From: Ponticaulis sp.
GTDB lineage: Bacteria > Pseudomonadota > Alphaproteobacteria > Caulobacterales > Hyphomonadaceae
NCBI GenBank assembly: GCA_002723155.1
Contig: PBNO01000002.1
Coordinates: forward strand, 605,304-639,946
Direction: 5' to 3'
DNA: 34,643 bases
Shown: positions 8,244 through 16,804 of the stretch, one piece after another
Numbering within the stretch: the first letter of the stretch is position 1
How the letters are laid out: every line of letters begins with the position of its first letter
Position numbers and translations under genes: made by a program
The notes under the pieces: generated by a model
The model's input: only the letters and a program-made list of their open reading frames with translations
What the model was told of the DNA's origin: nothing
Databases searched by the model: none

Positions 8244-9617
8244 TCAGCTATAGCGCGTCTTCAAGACCTCGAACATGGCGCGAAGGCCTTGCGCCACAGC
8301 GCCTTCAGGATTGCCGAACTTGGCATGACGCCATGCCCACACGTCCCAGTGCACCCAACTTGGCGCGTCCACGAATTTCTTCAGGAACAGGCCCGCGGTA
8401 ATTGAGCCGCCCATCGGGCCTTTGGCGGAATTCTGACAGTCGGCAATATCGCTTGAGAGCATGCTCTCATACGGCATCCAGAGCGGCATACGCCATGCGG
8501 GGTCTGCCACCGCCAACGAGGCATCAGCAATGCTAGCAGCCAGCGCATCATCATCAGTGTAGAATGGCGCAACTTCAGGGCCCATAGCCACACGTGCAGC
8601 GCCTGTGAGTGTTGCAAAGTCGATCAGCAGGTCAGGTTCACCCTCTTCCTGTGCGCGGGTGAGCGCATCAGCCAGAACGAGGCGACCTTCAGCGTCTGTA
8701 TTGTCGATCTCTACTGTCAGGCCTTTACGTGAATTCAGCACGTCGCCCGGACGGAAGGCACCAGCGCCAATCGCGTTTTCAGCAGCCGGAATACAAAGCT
8801 TCAGATTGACCGGCAGACCGTGCGCCATGACCAGACGCGCTAGCGCAATCGCGTGCGCAGAGCCGCCCATATCTTTCTTCATGAGGCGCATATAGCCGCC
8901 GGTTTTCAGATCGAGACCACCGGTATCAAACGTGATGCCCTTACCAACGATTGCCAGCTTCGGCTTCGACGCATCACCCCATGTCAGCTCCATAAAGCGC
9001 GGCTCATCGTCTGCTGCGCGGCCGACCGCATGGATCATCGGATAGTTCTGCTCCAGAAGCTCGTCACCGACCACGGATTTCAGCTCTGCGCCAAACTCTT
9101 CAGCAAGGCTCGCAATCTCGGCCTGCAGAATAGACGGAGACAGATCCTGCGCAGGTGTGTTCACCAGATTACGAAGCAGCTCGATGCTGTCTGCAAATTT
9201 TACAGCGGCATCCAGTTCACCGGCATCCGGAATGACCAGCACGGGCGCATCAGCCGAACGGGCTTTGTAGCGATCGAATTTATACGCGCCATCTGCCCAA
9301 CCGACATGAAGCACGGATGTCTCAAGACCATCAGCAATGAAGTCGAACCGGTAAGTGCCGCCTTTCAGAGCCGAAGAAAGCGCCGCCACGCCCAGAGGCG
9401 CTTTGCCATCGCCCATGCCGAAGGCGATGCGGGAAAGATTGCCGGTCATATCCGGCAGACGGACCAAATTGCCCGCTGCAGCCTTAAAACCTTCAGCGTT
9501 CAGAACCGCGCGCGCATACTCAGACTGCGCCGACAGGTAATCTTCCAGAATGTCACTCGTCACAAGATCGACAGGGATCGGGGCGGCGTGTGAGGCGGTG
9601 AAGTAAGCTGTCGGCAT
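8244..9617 (-). CDS. Leucyl aminopeptidase family protein (peptidase M17)
   Basis: A cytosolic dimetal aminopeptidase that removes N-terminal residues from peptides. At 457 residues it is shorter than E. coli PepA (503), matching the shorter M17 branch common in alphaproteobacteria, so I do not assign pepA. The C-terminal catalytic domain (about 165-450) shows IVGKGITFDTGGLDLK, with the catalytic Lys and a metal-binding Asp, then KKDMGGSAHAIALARL and the M17 signature NTDAEGRLVLADAL. The start ATG has AAGGGAG six bases upstream. It is divergent from tadD, with a 151-nt intergenic region between them. Confidence 0.95.
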   Translation of the reverse strand: MPTAYFTASHAAPIPVDLVTSDILEDYLSAQSEYARAVLNAEGFKAAAGNLVRLPDMTGNLSRIAFGMGDGKAPLGVAALSSALKGGTYRFDFIADGLETSVLHVGWADGAYKFDRYKARSADAPVLVIPDAGELDAAVKFADSIELLRNLVNTPAQDLSPSILQAEIASLAEEFGAELKSVVGDELLEQNYPMIHAVGRAADDEPRFMELTWGDASKPKLAIVGKGITFDTGGLDLKTGGYMRLMKKDMGGSAHAIALARLVMAHGLPVNLKLCIPAAENAIGAGAFRPGDVLNSRKGLTVEIDNTDAEGRLVLADALTRAQEEGEPDLLIDFATLTGAARVAMGPEVAPFYTDDDALAASIADASLAVADPAWRMPLWMPYESMLSSDIADCQNSAKGPMGGSITAGLFLKKFVDAPSWVHWDVWAWRHAKFGNPEGAVAQGLRAMFEVLKTRYS

Positions 9618-9708
9618 AAATGGCTCCCTTGATTCTCGTTCAATCTAGGGGGCGCCGCGCCCTCTTCCAATCCGTGAGGCGGGGAAAGAGCGCAGAAATC
9701 AACAGGTC

Positions 9709-9723
9709 TTAACCAATCCTTGA
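9709..9723 (+). promoter_or_regulatory. CtrA-like box upstream of tadD
   Basis: TTAA-CCAATCC-TTGA matches the CtrA consensus TTAA-N7-TTAA at seven of eight positions. Its second half overlaps TTGACG (9720-9725), a plausible -35 element, as is usual for CtrA-activated promoters. It lies 45 nt ahead of the tadD start. A seven-of-eight match is expected about once per 2.6 kb by chance, so this is suggestive only. Confidence 0.4.
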
Positions 9724-9768
9724 CGCAAATCGTCGATTTTTACTGAATTAGATTCCCTGGAGTCCGCT

Positions 9769-10584
9769 ATGTTTGCCGTAAAGACCTCACGTGCAGCCCT
9801 TTCTCTTCTCTGTGTTGGTGCACTCGCCGCCTGTGCACACGGCCCGACCGACGAAGAGCTCGCCTATCGCGAGTCCGTTGCCAATGAGAGCCTTCTGCCG
9901 GCGACAGAAGAAGAGCGTGAGGCGATCCGCAATCAGGACCCGATCACTCAGGCGACATTCTGGGGCATGGAGTTTGAGCGCAGCCCTGGTGACATGGAAG
10001 CGGCCGTTGAATTTGTCGGCGCGCTTCGTGCCATCGGCAGTGAACAACGAGCGCAGGAAGTTGCCTCGCAGGCGCTCGCTATGGCGCCGAACAACGCAGA
10101 TCTTCTGTCTCACTTGGGCAAATCGCTTCTGACCAGCGGAGACGCAAACGGCTCAGTGAACATTCTGCGCCGCGCTATGGTTGCCGCGCCGGATGATCTT
10201 TCCATTCCTGTTGCACTGGGTGTTGCCTATGACCAGACAGGCCGTCACCGCGAAGCTCAGAACACCTATCGCCGTGTTCTGGAACGTGATCCCAACTCAG
10301 CCGCGGCTTTGTCCAATCTCGGGCTGTCACTCGCACTGACAGGCAATCCGGAAGAAGCTGAGATTTATCTGCGCCGCGCGGTCGTCCAGCCGGAAGCCGG
10401 CGCGCGCGAACGCCAGAATCTGGCGCTTGTTCTGAGCATTCAGGGTAAATTCGATGAGGCCCGCGATGTCGGCGCAGCAGATTTGCCGGACGAACTGGTC
10501 GACGCCAATATCGATTACTTCCGTGCCATGCTCACACCGCGCCAGCGCAACTATTCTACGCTACGCGGCACGACGGACGAGTAG
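9769..10584 (+). CDS. tadD: TadD-like TPR lipoprotein of the Tad pilus system
   Basis: TadD is an outer-membrane-associated TPR lipoprotein thought to help secretin assembly or stability. This 271-residue protein has a lipoprotein signal with lipobox LAAC (Cys near residue 22). Four to five TPR units span about residues 80-235, for example LSHLGKSLLTSGDANGSVNI, VALGVAYDQTGRHREAQNTY and SNLGLSLALTGNPEEAEIYL. The start has GGAG six bases upstream. It stands alone on the plus strand beside the minus-strand tad operon. Assignment to TadD rather than another TPR lipoprotein rests on this location and on architecture. A CtrA-like box lies upstream. Confidence 0.88.
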   Translation: MFAVKTSRAALSLLCVGALAACAHGPTDEELAYRESVANESLLPATEEEREAIRNQDPITQATFWGMEFERSPGDMEAAVEFVGALRAIGSEQRAQEVASQALAMAPNNADLLSHLGKSLLTSGDANGSVNILRRAMVAAPDDLSIPVALGVAYDQTGRHREAQNTYRRVLERDPNSAAALSNLGLSLALTGNPEEAEIYLRRAVVQPEAGARERQNLALVLSIQGKFDEARDVGAADLPDELVDANIDYFRAMLTPRQRNYSTLRGTTDE

Positions 10585-10587
10585 ACT

Positions 10588-11010
10588 CTAAATAACGCTT
10601 TCAGGAATCCTGCGGTCTTTCCGGAAGAAGCGGCCGACAGGCGGAATAGTGATCGCCAGCACAACCATTGGCAGGATGACGTAAGTCACAAAAGGACCGC
10701 GCACTGCCGGATCGGCAAACGGGATTTGCAGATCGTAATACATGTTACGGATCAACCAGTTAAAGCTGGTAAATGGTGCAAGCGCCGCAAAAGATGCCAC
10801 CATGGAAATCAGGCTTGCCATCGCAACGCGCTCGAACCTCGAACAGGCATAAAGCGCAGCAGAGACAGTCAGCGCGACAAGGCCAATCATGAAGGTGCGG
10901 TCACCCAACCCCAGGCTATGACTGTAGGCGGCTGCCTGCAGAAAGATAGCCATCACGCCGGTCGCAAAAATCCCGTACACAGCACGAAGGTGGGAAGCAA
11001 ACTTATCCAA
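10588..11010 (-). CDS. Small four-helix membrane protein of unknown function
   Basis: I do not recognise a family for this 140-residue protein. It has four hydrophobic segments (about residues 10-29, 39-58, 63-83 and 109-129) and short charged loops, and ends in FFRKDRRIPESVI. The start is TTG at 11010, supported by AAGGA seven bases upstream (AAGGACACTCCG-TTG). It is convergent with tadD (3-nt gap) and lies downstream of tadC on the same strand, 129 nt away, with a weak hairpin between them. It might be co-transcribed with the tad operon by read-through, but nothing in the sequence ties it to pili. Confidence 0.75.
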   Translation of the reverse strand: MDKFASHLRAVYGIFATGVMAIFLQAAAYSHSLGLGDRTFMIGLVALTVSAALYACSRFERVAMASLISMVASFAALAPFTSFNWLIRNMYYDLQIPFADPAVRGPFVTYVILPMVVLAITIPPVGRFFRKDRRIPESVI

Positions 11011-11082
11011 CGGAGTGTCCTTCTAACAAATCCCGTTCCTGTCAGCTTCACATCCTAACGGATATTTCCACACAAACGTTTA

Positions 11083-11108
11083 TAAAGCCGGTTCAAATTT
11101 TAACCGGC
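11083..11108 (-). terminator. Possible terminator after the tad operon
   Basis: The 7-bp inverted repeat GCCGGTT (11087-11093) / AACCGGC (11102-11108) has an 8-base AT-rich loop. On the minus strand it is followed by TTTATAAAC. It lies 32 nt after the tadC stop. The T-tract is short, so termination is likely incomplete. Confidence 0.45.
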
Positions 11109-11139
11109 GTCTTTACCAAAACAGTAGGGGTGTTGAGCC

Positions 11140-12114
11140 CTACTGCTCCATCTCGGTGAATTTGATGTAGGCCGGGCCGAGGATCACGAGGAAAAGAACC
11201 GGCAGGAAGAAGACGATCATCGGAACCGTCAGCTTAGCTGGAAGCGCCGCGGCTTTCTTCTCCGCTTCAGCGATACGCAGTTCACGGTTTTCCTTCGCCA
11301 TAACGCGAAGCGATGCACCGAGCGGCGTACCATAGCGTTCAGCCTGAGCGAGCGCCATACACACGGCTTTTACGCCCGGATGGTTCGTCCGTTTGGCAAG
11401 GTTGTCATAGGCTTCGCGGCGATCTGCCAGATAGGACAGCTCTGCGTTCGTGAGCTTCAGCTCTTCAGCAAGCTCGGTCGATGCTGCGCCAATCTCACTA
11501 CCCACACGGTCAAACGCCATCTCGATGGACATACCCGCTTCCACACAGATCAGCATCATATCGAGCGCATCGGGGAAGGCGCGCATAATGGAAGCCTGAC
11601 GCTTCTTAGCGAGGTTGGAGAGGTAGAGGTTCGGCGCGTAGAAGCCCGCAGCGGCCGCGAAGACAACGATCGCGATGCGCATTTGCGGCGCAGCCTGAAT
11701 CATGCCGAGGACAAATACATAGAAGAACGCTGCACCGGCAAACGCAAACGGAAGCGCAAAACGGAAGAAGTAGAAGGTTGCGAGCGGTCCACCGCCGCGC
11801 AGACCCGCCTGAACCATTTTGTCCTTAACGTTCGGGTCTTCGAGAAGCTTTTGAAGGTCCAGCTTGTCCACTGTATCCTTCATGAAGCCGGAACCCTGGT
11901 TCTGCTTCAGACCTTTTTGTTCGAGTTGGGCGCGGTTCTGACGTCTTAACTGTTCGCGTCGGTTTGTAACCGCCTGCAAACGTGTTTCCAGCTTGTCACT
12001 CTGAAAGGCAGGCAGGGCAATCGTCAGGATCGTGGCAAAACAGGCAACCGCTGCGAACACAGCGGCCAGCATACCCGGGTCTGTGACGAATTCTGCAATG
12101 TCGGTCAGTTCCAT
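11140..12114 (-). CDS. tadC: TadC, inner-membrane platform protein of the Tad pilus
   Basis: TadC is a type II secretion F-domain protein that, with TadB, forms the inner-membrane platform driven by the CpaF ATPase. It has 324 residues. There is an N-terminal helix (about 14-36), two helices around 110-165, and the T2SSF domain with FPDALDMMLICVEAGMSIEM, characteristic of TadC, and YGTPLGASLRVMAKENRELR. A C-terminal helix follows (LTVPMIVFFLPVLFLVILGP). It is the last gene of the minus-strand pilus operon, 12 nt after tadB. Confidence 0.95.
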   Translation of the reverse strand: MELTDIAEFVTDPGMLAAVFAAVACFATILTIALPAFQSDKLETRLQAVTNRREQLRRQNRAQLEQKGLKQNQGSGFMKDTVDKLDLQKLLEDPNVKDKMVQAGLRGGGPLATFYFFRFALPFAFAGAAFFYVFVLGMIQAAPQMRIAIVVFAAAAGFYAPNLYLSNLAKKRQASIMRAFPDALDMMLICVEAGMSIEMAFDRVGSEIGAASTELAEELKLTNAELSYLADRREAYDNLAKRTNHPGVKAVCMALAQAERYGTPLGASLRVMAKENRELRIAEAEKKAAALPAKLTVPMIVFFLPVLFLVILGPAYIKFTEMEQ

Positions 12115-12126
12115 AACGCCGGCCTT

Positions 12127-13143
12127 CTAGAAGTCGAAATTGATCATGCGCTTCATGACGTAAATGCCGAGCCCCATCAGGCCCACGCCGATCAGAAGGA
12201 TCAGGTTGCCCATAGGCTTCAGGAACAATTCCATCATGTAAGCTGGTGTTGTGATGTAGACGAGCACCATCACGGCAATCGGAAGACAGCCAATGATCAT
12301 CGCAGAGGCTTTCGCCTCGGATGAGAGCGCCTTGATCTTCTCACGCAGCATTTTGCGCGAACGGATCACCACGGAGAGGTTGTTCAGTGCTTCAGAGAGG
12401 TTACCACCCGTCTGCGCCTGAATACCCAGAACGATGTTGAAGAAGTTCACTTCCTGCAGCGGGACGCGGCGGTAAAACTTGTCCAGCGCCTGCTGAATAG
12501 ACTGGCCCATAGAGAGGCCGTCTGTGATTTGTTTGAATTCAGAGCGCAGCGGCTCCGGGCTCTCTACGGCAATAATGCGCAGACACTCATTGAGTGGCAG
12601 ACCGGATTTTACGCCGCGAACAATGATATCAAGCGCGTCAGCAAACTGGTTGGTGATTTTCTTGTGGCGACCAGAGATCATGAAGCCAAGCACCCAGCGC
12701 GGTAAACCAAGAAAACCTGTAAAACCGAACAACGCGGCGATCAAAACACGCGCGCCTTCACCCAGGAATGTCGTCGTGACGCTGGCAGGTGCGAGAATAA
12801 AACCAAGCGCACCCAGACCGACACCGACACCCAAAGAGCCGAGATAGAATGTCGTCGCATTCATATCGAGACCGGCCTGTTTCAGGCGGGAACCAATATC
12901 CTGCGGAACAAGAGATTTCTTTTTCTTCTGCTCGCCTTCACGCAGGTTTTTGAGCATGTCCTGCGTCTGACGGCGACGTGCGGCAAGAGGGTCATTGGCT
13001 TTGCCATCGACACGGCCGGTCGAAGCGAGAGCTTTGGCGCGCTTGCTCGCCTTGCCGGAATCTTGTCCACCGGAGAACGCAAAGCCAACGCCTGCAATGG
13101 CGAAAAAGGCGAGCGCAGCGATGATGATGGTTTGCGTATCCAT
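12127..13143 (-). CDS. tadB: TadB, inner-membrane platform protein of the Tad pilus
   Basis: A 338-residue T2SSF-domain membrane protein and partner of TadC. One N-terminal helix (residues 5-23) is followed by a basic cytoplasmic stretch (about 28-80). Two helices lie at about 100-150. The F domain reads FADALDIIVRGVKSGLPLNE, then VPLQEVNFFNIVLGIQAQTG and GNLSEALNNLSVVIRSRKML, the family signature. Two C-terminal helices complete it. The start lies 2 nt after the cpaF stop, with GAGGG upstream inside the cpaF 3' end, so coupled translation is likely. Confidence 0.95.
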   Translation of the reverse strand: MDTQTIIIAALAFFAIAGVGFAFSGGQDSGKASKRAKALASTGRVDGKANDPLAARRRQTQDMLKNLREGEQKKKKSLVPQDIGSRLKQAGLDMNATTFYLGSLGVGVGLGALGFILAPASVTTTFLGEGARVLIAALFGFTGFLGLPRWVLGFMISGRHKKITNQFADALDIIVRGVKSGLPLNECLRIIAVESPEPLRSEFKQITDGLSMGQSIQQALDKFYRRVPLQEVNFFNIVLGIQAQTGGNLSEALNNLSVVIRSRKMLREKIKALSSEAKASAMIIGCLPIAVMVLVYITTPAYMMELFLKPMGNLILLIGVGLMGLGIYVMKRMINFDF

Positions 13144-13145
13144 GA

Positions 13146-14633
13146 TCAGCTGCCCTCAAGCGCATCAAGTGCGTCTGCCAGTTCGCGCTCCATATTGTAA
13201 TAGCGCGCACGATCCCAGAAACGTGGACGACCAACCCCAAGGCCACGGTGTGAGCCCTTGATCTTGCCGTCAGCATCTTCACCGTCGACTTCGAACTTCA
13301 TAATGTCCTGTGTGACAATCACTTCGCCCTCAAGGCCCATAACCTCGGTGATGGAGATGATTTTACGTGAACCGTCACGCAGTCGGGATGCCTGAACCAC
13401 AACGTCGATCGAACCGACAATCATCTCACGAATGGTTTTTGCAGGCAGTGAGAAGCCACCCATCGTAATCATGGATTCCACACGAGACAGCGCCTCACGC
13501 GGAGTGTTGGCGTGGAGCGTACCCATTGAACCGTCGTGACCTGTGTTCATGGCCTGCAGGAGGTCAAACGCCTCCGGGCCACGCACCTCGCCCACGATGA
13601 TGCGGTCAGGACGCATACGCAGACAGTTCTTTACGAGATCACGCATGGTGACAGCGCCGGTACCTTCAAGGTTTGGCGGACGTGTCTCAAGGCGCACCAC
13701 GTGCGGCTGTTGAAGCTGAAGCTCGGCCGCGTCCTCACAGGTGATGACGCGCTCGCCCGGCTCGATGAACGCCGTCAGCGAGTTGAGCAGCGTCGTCTTA
13801 CCAGAACCGGTACCGCCCGAGATCAGAACGTTACAGCGACAAGCGCCGATGATACGCAGAATTTCCGCACCAGCTTCAGAGACCGACCCGAAATTAACGA
13901 GGTTCTCGAGCTTGAGCTTGTCCTTCTTAAACTTACGAATGGTGAGCGTAGGGCCGTCCAGCGCCAGTGGCGGGGCGATGACGTTCACACGTGAGCCGTC
14001 CAGAAGGCGCGCGTCACAAATCGGGGAGCTTTCATCGACCCGGCGGCCGACCTGAGACACGATACGCTGACAGATATTCATCAGCTGGGCGTTATCGCGG
14101 AAGCGGATATTTGTGCGCTCGATACGACCGTCGACCTCGATATAGGTCGTGCCCGCACCGTTCACCATGATATCGGCGATATCATCACGCGCGAGCAGAG
14201 GCTCAAGCGGACCGTAACCCAGAACGTCGTTACAAATGTCTTCAAGCAGGCTTTCCTGCTCGGCAATCGACATGACGACATTCTTGATCGAGATGATCTC
14301 GACGACGATGTCACGAATTTCTTCGCGCGCGCTGTCTGCGTCCAGCTGGGCAAGTTGCGCCAGATCGATCGTGTCGATCAGCGCGTTAAACACCATGGTT
14401 TTGACGCGATAATATTCATCAGAGCGGTCATCAATCTTGGCGACCGCCTCTTTGGTTTTCTTAGGCTTTTGCTTCGGTTCGGGCTTTGGCGCTGCTTTAG
14501 GCTCAACGCGTTGCTTAGCACGCGGCGGTTCGGGCGCCTTGGCAGCCGGCTTCACCTTCTCAGGTGGCGGAGCTGCGACTGGCGCTGCAGCCGGTTTTGC
14601 CTTTGTTGGTCCGTCAGTGCGTTTCCCGAACAT
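13146..14633 (-). CDS. cpaF: CpaF/TadA, Tad pilus assembly ATPase
   Basis: The hexameric secretion ATPase that powers both extension and retraction in Tad systems. It has 495 residues. An N-terminal tail rich in Pro, Ala and Lys (about 1-65) precedes the N-terminal domain and the ATPase core. Walker A is [14 protein letters not shown]. Arg and Asp box features are present ([34 protein letters not shown]), as is the His box [18 protein letters not shown]. The length and all catalytic motifs are normal for the family. It follows cpaE by 9 nt. Confidence 0.97.
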   Translation of the reverse strand: MFGKRTDGPTKAKPAAAPVAAPPPEKVKPAAKAPEPPRAKQRVEPKAAPKPEPKQKPKKTKEAVAKIDDRSDEYYRVKTMVFNALIDTIDLAQLAQLDADSAREEIRDIVVEIISIKNVVMSIAEQESLLEDICNDVLGYGPLEPLLARDDIADIMVNGAGTTYIEVDGRIERTNIRFRDNAQLMNICQRIVSQVGRRVDESSPICDARLLDGSRVNVIAPPLALDGPTLTIRKFKKDKLKLENLVNFGSVSEAGAEILRIIGACRCNVLISGGTGSGKTTLLNSLTAFIEPGERVITCEDAAELQLQQPHVVRLETRPPNLEGTGAVTMRDLVKNCLRMRPDRIIVGEVRGPEAFDLLQAMNTGHDGSMGTLHANTPREALSRVESMITMGGFSLPAKTIREMIVGSIDVVVQASRLRDGSRKIISITEVMGLEGEVIVTQDIMKFEVDGEDADGKIKGSHRGLGVGRPRFWDRARYYNMERELADALDALEGS

Positions 14634-14642
14634 TCAGTCCGC

Positions 14643-16082
14643 CTATTTTCCAAGCTTGATGAGTTTTTTGAGCAGGCTGACCTGCTGTTCCACGACCGTA
14701 CGGCCAGTGAGAAGACCCGCCAGATGGTCGATGCCAACCGACGATTTAGATGTCGGGTCGGTCTCGGAGATCATCTGACCGTTATTAGACGCCTGGCCGA
14801 ACAGGTTAGGCTCAAACGGCAGAACGAGGCTCGGCTCGACACCAATCGCAGCGGCAAAGTCCTTCACCGGAATTTCCGGACGCTTCGGCACGCCAACCAT
14901 GTTGAGAACAACTTTTGGCGGCGCATCATTGCTGCGTGCGTTTTTCAGGAAGTCGACAATGTTCTTACCATTGCGAAGCGAGGCGAGATCCGGCTGGCAG
15001 ACAACAACAACGTCATCTGCGTTCGTCATGGTCGAACGGCTCCAGTCAGACCAGATATGCGGCATATCGAGAACGACGAACGGCACGTTACGGCGAACGC
15101 GGTCGATCACTTCATCATAGGCTTCTTCGTCGAAATCAAAGTCCGAGTTCAGAGAAGACGGCGCGGTAAAGAGAGAGAGGCGCTCTGTCGCTTTTGTCAG
15201 CAGGCGGTCAAGAACCGTGTCATCGACGCGATCAGGGTCACCAAGCGCATCTGCAATCGTCTGATTGCCTTCCTGGTTGAAGTCGAGCGCTGTCGTGCCC
15301 CAGGACAGATCGAGGTCAACAAGTGACGTGTTGATCTGGATGTTCTCTGAAATCGACCATGCAAGATTGTGTGCAATCGTAGACGACCCAACGCCGCCTT
15401 TTGCGCCAACAACCGCAACCGAGCGGCCCATAAACGGACGTTCCGGATCGACATACAGCGCGGAAATAGACTGGATCAGCTGTGTCGGCTGGAATGGCGG
15501 GACGAGATATTCGCTCACACCGCGCGCAACAAGCTGGCGGTAAAGCTGAACATCATTCATCGCGCCGATTACGAGCACGCGAATATTCGGATCACAAAGC
15601 TCTGCGAGCGCATCAATCTGCGCCAGCATTTCGCGGGCTGGCAGGCTGGATTCAACGATCAGCAGGTCTGGTGTGGACTGTTCCTGATAGACCTGAATTG
15701 CGCGCGCAAGGCCGCCATCTTCAACTTCGAGATGGACTTTCGCAAGGCGGCGGTCGCGCGACGCTGCATCAATCGTTTTGGCCGTACCGGCACGTTCGCA
15801 GAAAGCATGGATCGAGATGCGCGGAACCGTGATGTGGCCCGTCAGGCCTTCATCCGTGAAAGTAGATGGCCCCGTGTCGACAGAAACCGTCGCACGGTAT
15901 TCGTCATCATCAGACGCTGGCGCCGGAGACGCTGAAGCAGGCTCGAAGCCCATATCGTCGCCACCGAAGTCGTCGCCGAAGTCGGAACTTCCGCCATAGC
16001 TCTTATCCGGCACGAAGCTGTCATCAGCGCCGAAATCATCGTCAAAGTCAAAATCGTCGATAAGATTGCTTTTGTTAGACAT
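14643..16082 (-). CDS. cpaE: CpaE/TadZ, pilus-localising MinD-like ATPase
   Basis: CpaE/TadZ marks the assembly site of the Tad pilus, often at the pole. The protein has 479 residues. The first 70 are very acidic, with repeated DDFG-type units (DDDFG, DFGDDFGGDD). An atypical receiver-like domain follows (about 85-205, with PDLLIVESSLPAREMLAQID). The MinD/ParA-type ATPase domain (about 225-470) carries the deviant Walker A KGGVGSSTIAHNLAWS and ASLRNGKNIVDFL. The start is ATG at 16082, with GAGGAT upstream; a TTG codon immediately before it is less likely. The acidic extension is the odd part and is not needed for the ATPase fold. Confidence 0.95.
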   Translation of the reverse strand: MSNKSNLIDDFDFDDDFGADDSFVPDKSYGGSSDFGDDFGGDDMGFEPASASPAPASDDDEYRATVSVDTGPSTFTDEGLTGHITVPRISIHAFCERAGTAKTIDAASRDRRLAKVHLEVEDGGLARAIQVYQEQSTPDLLIVESSLPAREMLAQIDALAELCDPNIRVLVIGAMNDVQLYRQLVARGVSEYLVPPFQPTQLIQSISALYVDPERPFMGRSVAVVGAKGGVGSSTIAHNLAWSISENIQINTSLVDLDLSWGTTALDFNQEGNQTIADALGDPDRVDDTVLDRLLTKATERLSLFTAPSSLNSDFDFDEEAYDEVIDRVRRNVPFVVLDMPHIWSDWSRSTMTNADDVVVVCQPDLASLRNGKNIVDFLKNARSNDAPPKVVLNMVGVPKRPEIPVKDFAAAIGVEPSLVLPFEPNLFGQASNNGQMISETDPTSKSSVGIDHLAGLLTGRTVVEQQVSLLKKLIKLGK

Positions 16083-16103
16083 CAACCGATCCTCACCTAA
16101 ACC

Positions 16104-16790
16104 CTATTCCACAGCCGTGCTGACAGCGCCGCTTTCGCTATCAGAACGCTCTGTTGCCGTGCTCTGGCCAGCACGATAAAGATCCAACACCTCAATCCGG
16201 CGCAGCGTATCTGCCGGATCGGACCGGCGCGCACCGAGAAGGTCTGCCGGATCAGAAACCATTGCCGCGAGATTTGCCCGCATAGAGCAGCCGAATGCCG
16301 GGTGCGGGTCATTCGAGCTCGTCGCGGCAAGGTTCAGCGTTGCAAGTGAAGGACAATCCGGCGCAATCGCGCGATATGCAGTGAAGGCCAGTACCATTGG
16401 CGCTTCCGGAGACCCGTTGGAATTGTAGTCACTACGCTCAATGTCGCGGATATTGTATTCAGCCGCGAGGTTCAGCATCTGGTTCACGCTTGCCTCATAG
16501 CTTGACGCATGCGGGCTGCCCTGAGGCACAGATACGACCAGCGGGCCATGACGGCGACCGCGGCGCGCATATTCAGACAGGAAATAGCGAACATCGCCCT
16601 GACGGTATTGCGGAATGCCATGCTGACCGGAATAGGCCTGAAGCTCGAGCACCTCGGTGTCTTCGACCACTTCAATATCGTGGTTATAGCGACCATTTGT
16701 GCCGGAAACCGGAACGATCGGGTCATACGTCGCACATCCAGCGAGTGCGGAGAGAGCGGCAGCGCCGATGAGATAATGTGAAAATCGCAT
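16104..16790 (-). CDS. cpaD: CpaD, pilus assembly lipoprotein
   Basis: CpaD is an outer-membrane lipoprotein that works with the CpaC secretin. The 228-residue form starts at ATG 16790, which has GGAG eight bases upstream. A longer frame from GTG 16808 overlaps the cpaC stop and would hide the signal peptide. The signal sequence ends in lipobox ALAGC. Family features include QHGIPQYRQGDVRYFL, SSYEASVNQMLNLAA and the conserved C-terminal cysteine region PHPAFGCSMRANLAAMVSDP with DLLGARRSDPADT. It lies between cpaC and cpaE in the operon. Confidence 0.93.
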   Translation of the reverse strand: MRFSHYLIGAAALSALAGCATYDPIVPVSGTNGRYNHDIEVVEDTEVLELQAYSGQHGIPQYRQGDVRYFLSEYARRGRRHGPLVVSVPQGSPHASSYEASVNQMLNLAAEYNIRDIERSDYNSNGSPEAPMVLAFTAYRAIAPDCPSLATLNLAATSSNDPHPAFGCSMRANLAAMVSDPADLLGARRSDPADTLRRIEVLDLYRAGQSTATERSDSESGAVSTAVE

Positions 16791-16804
16791 CTTTATGTCT
16801 CCAA

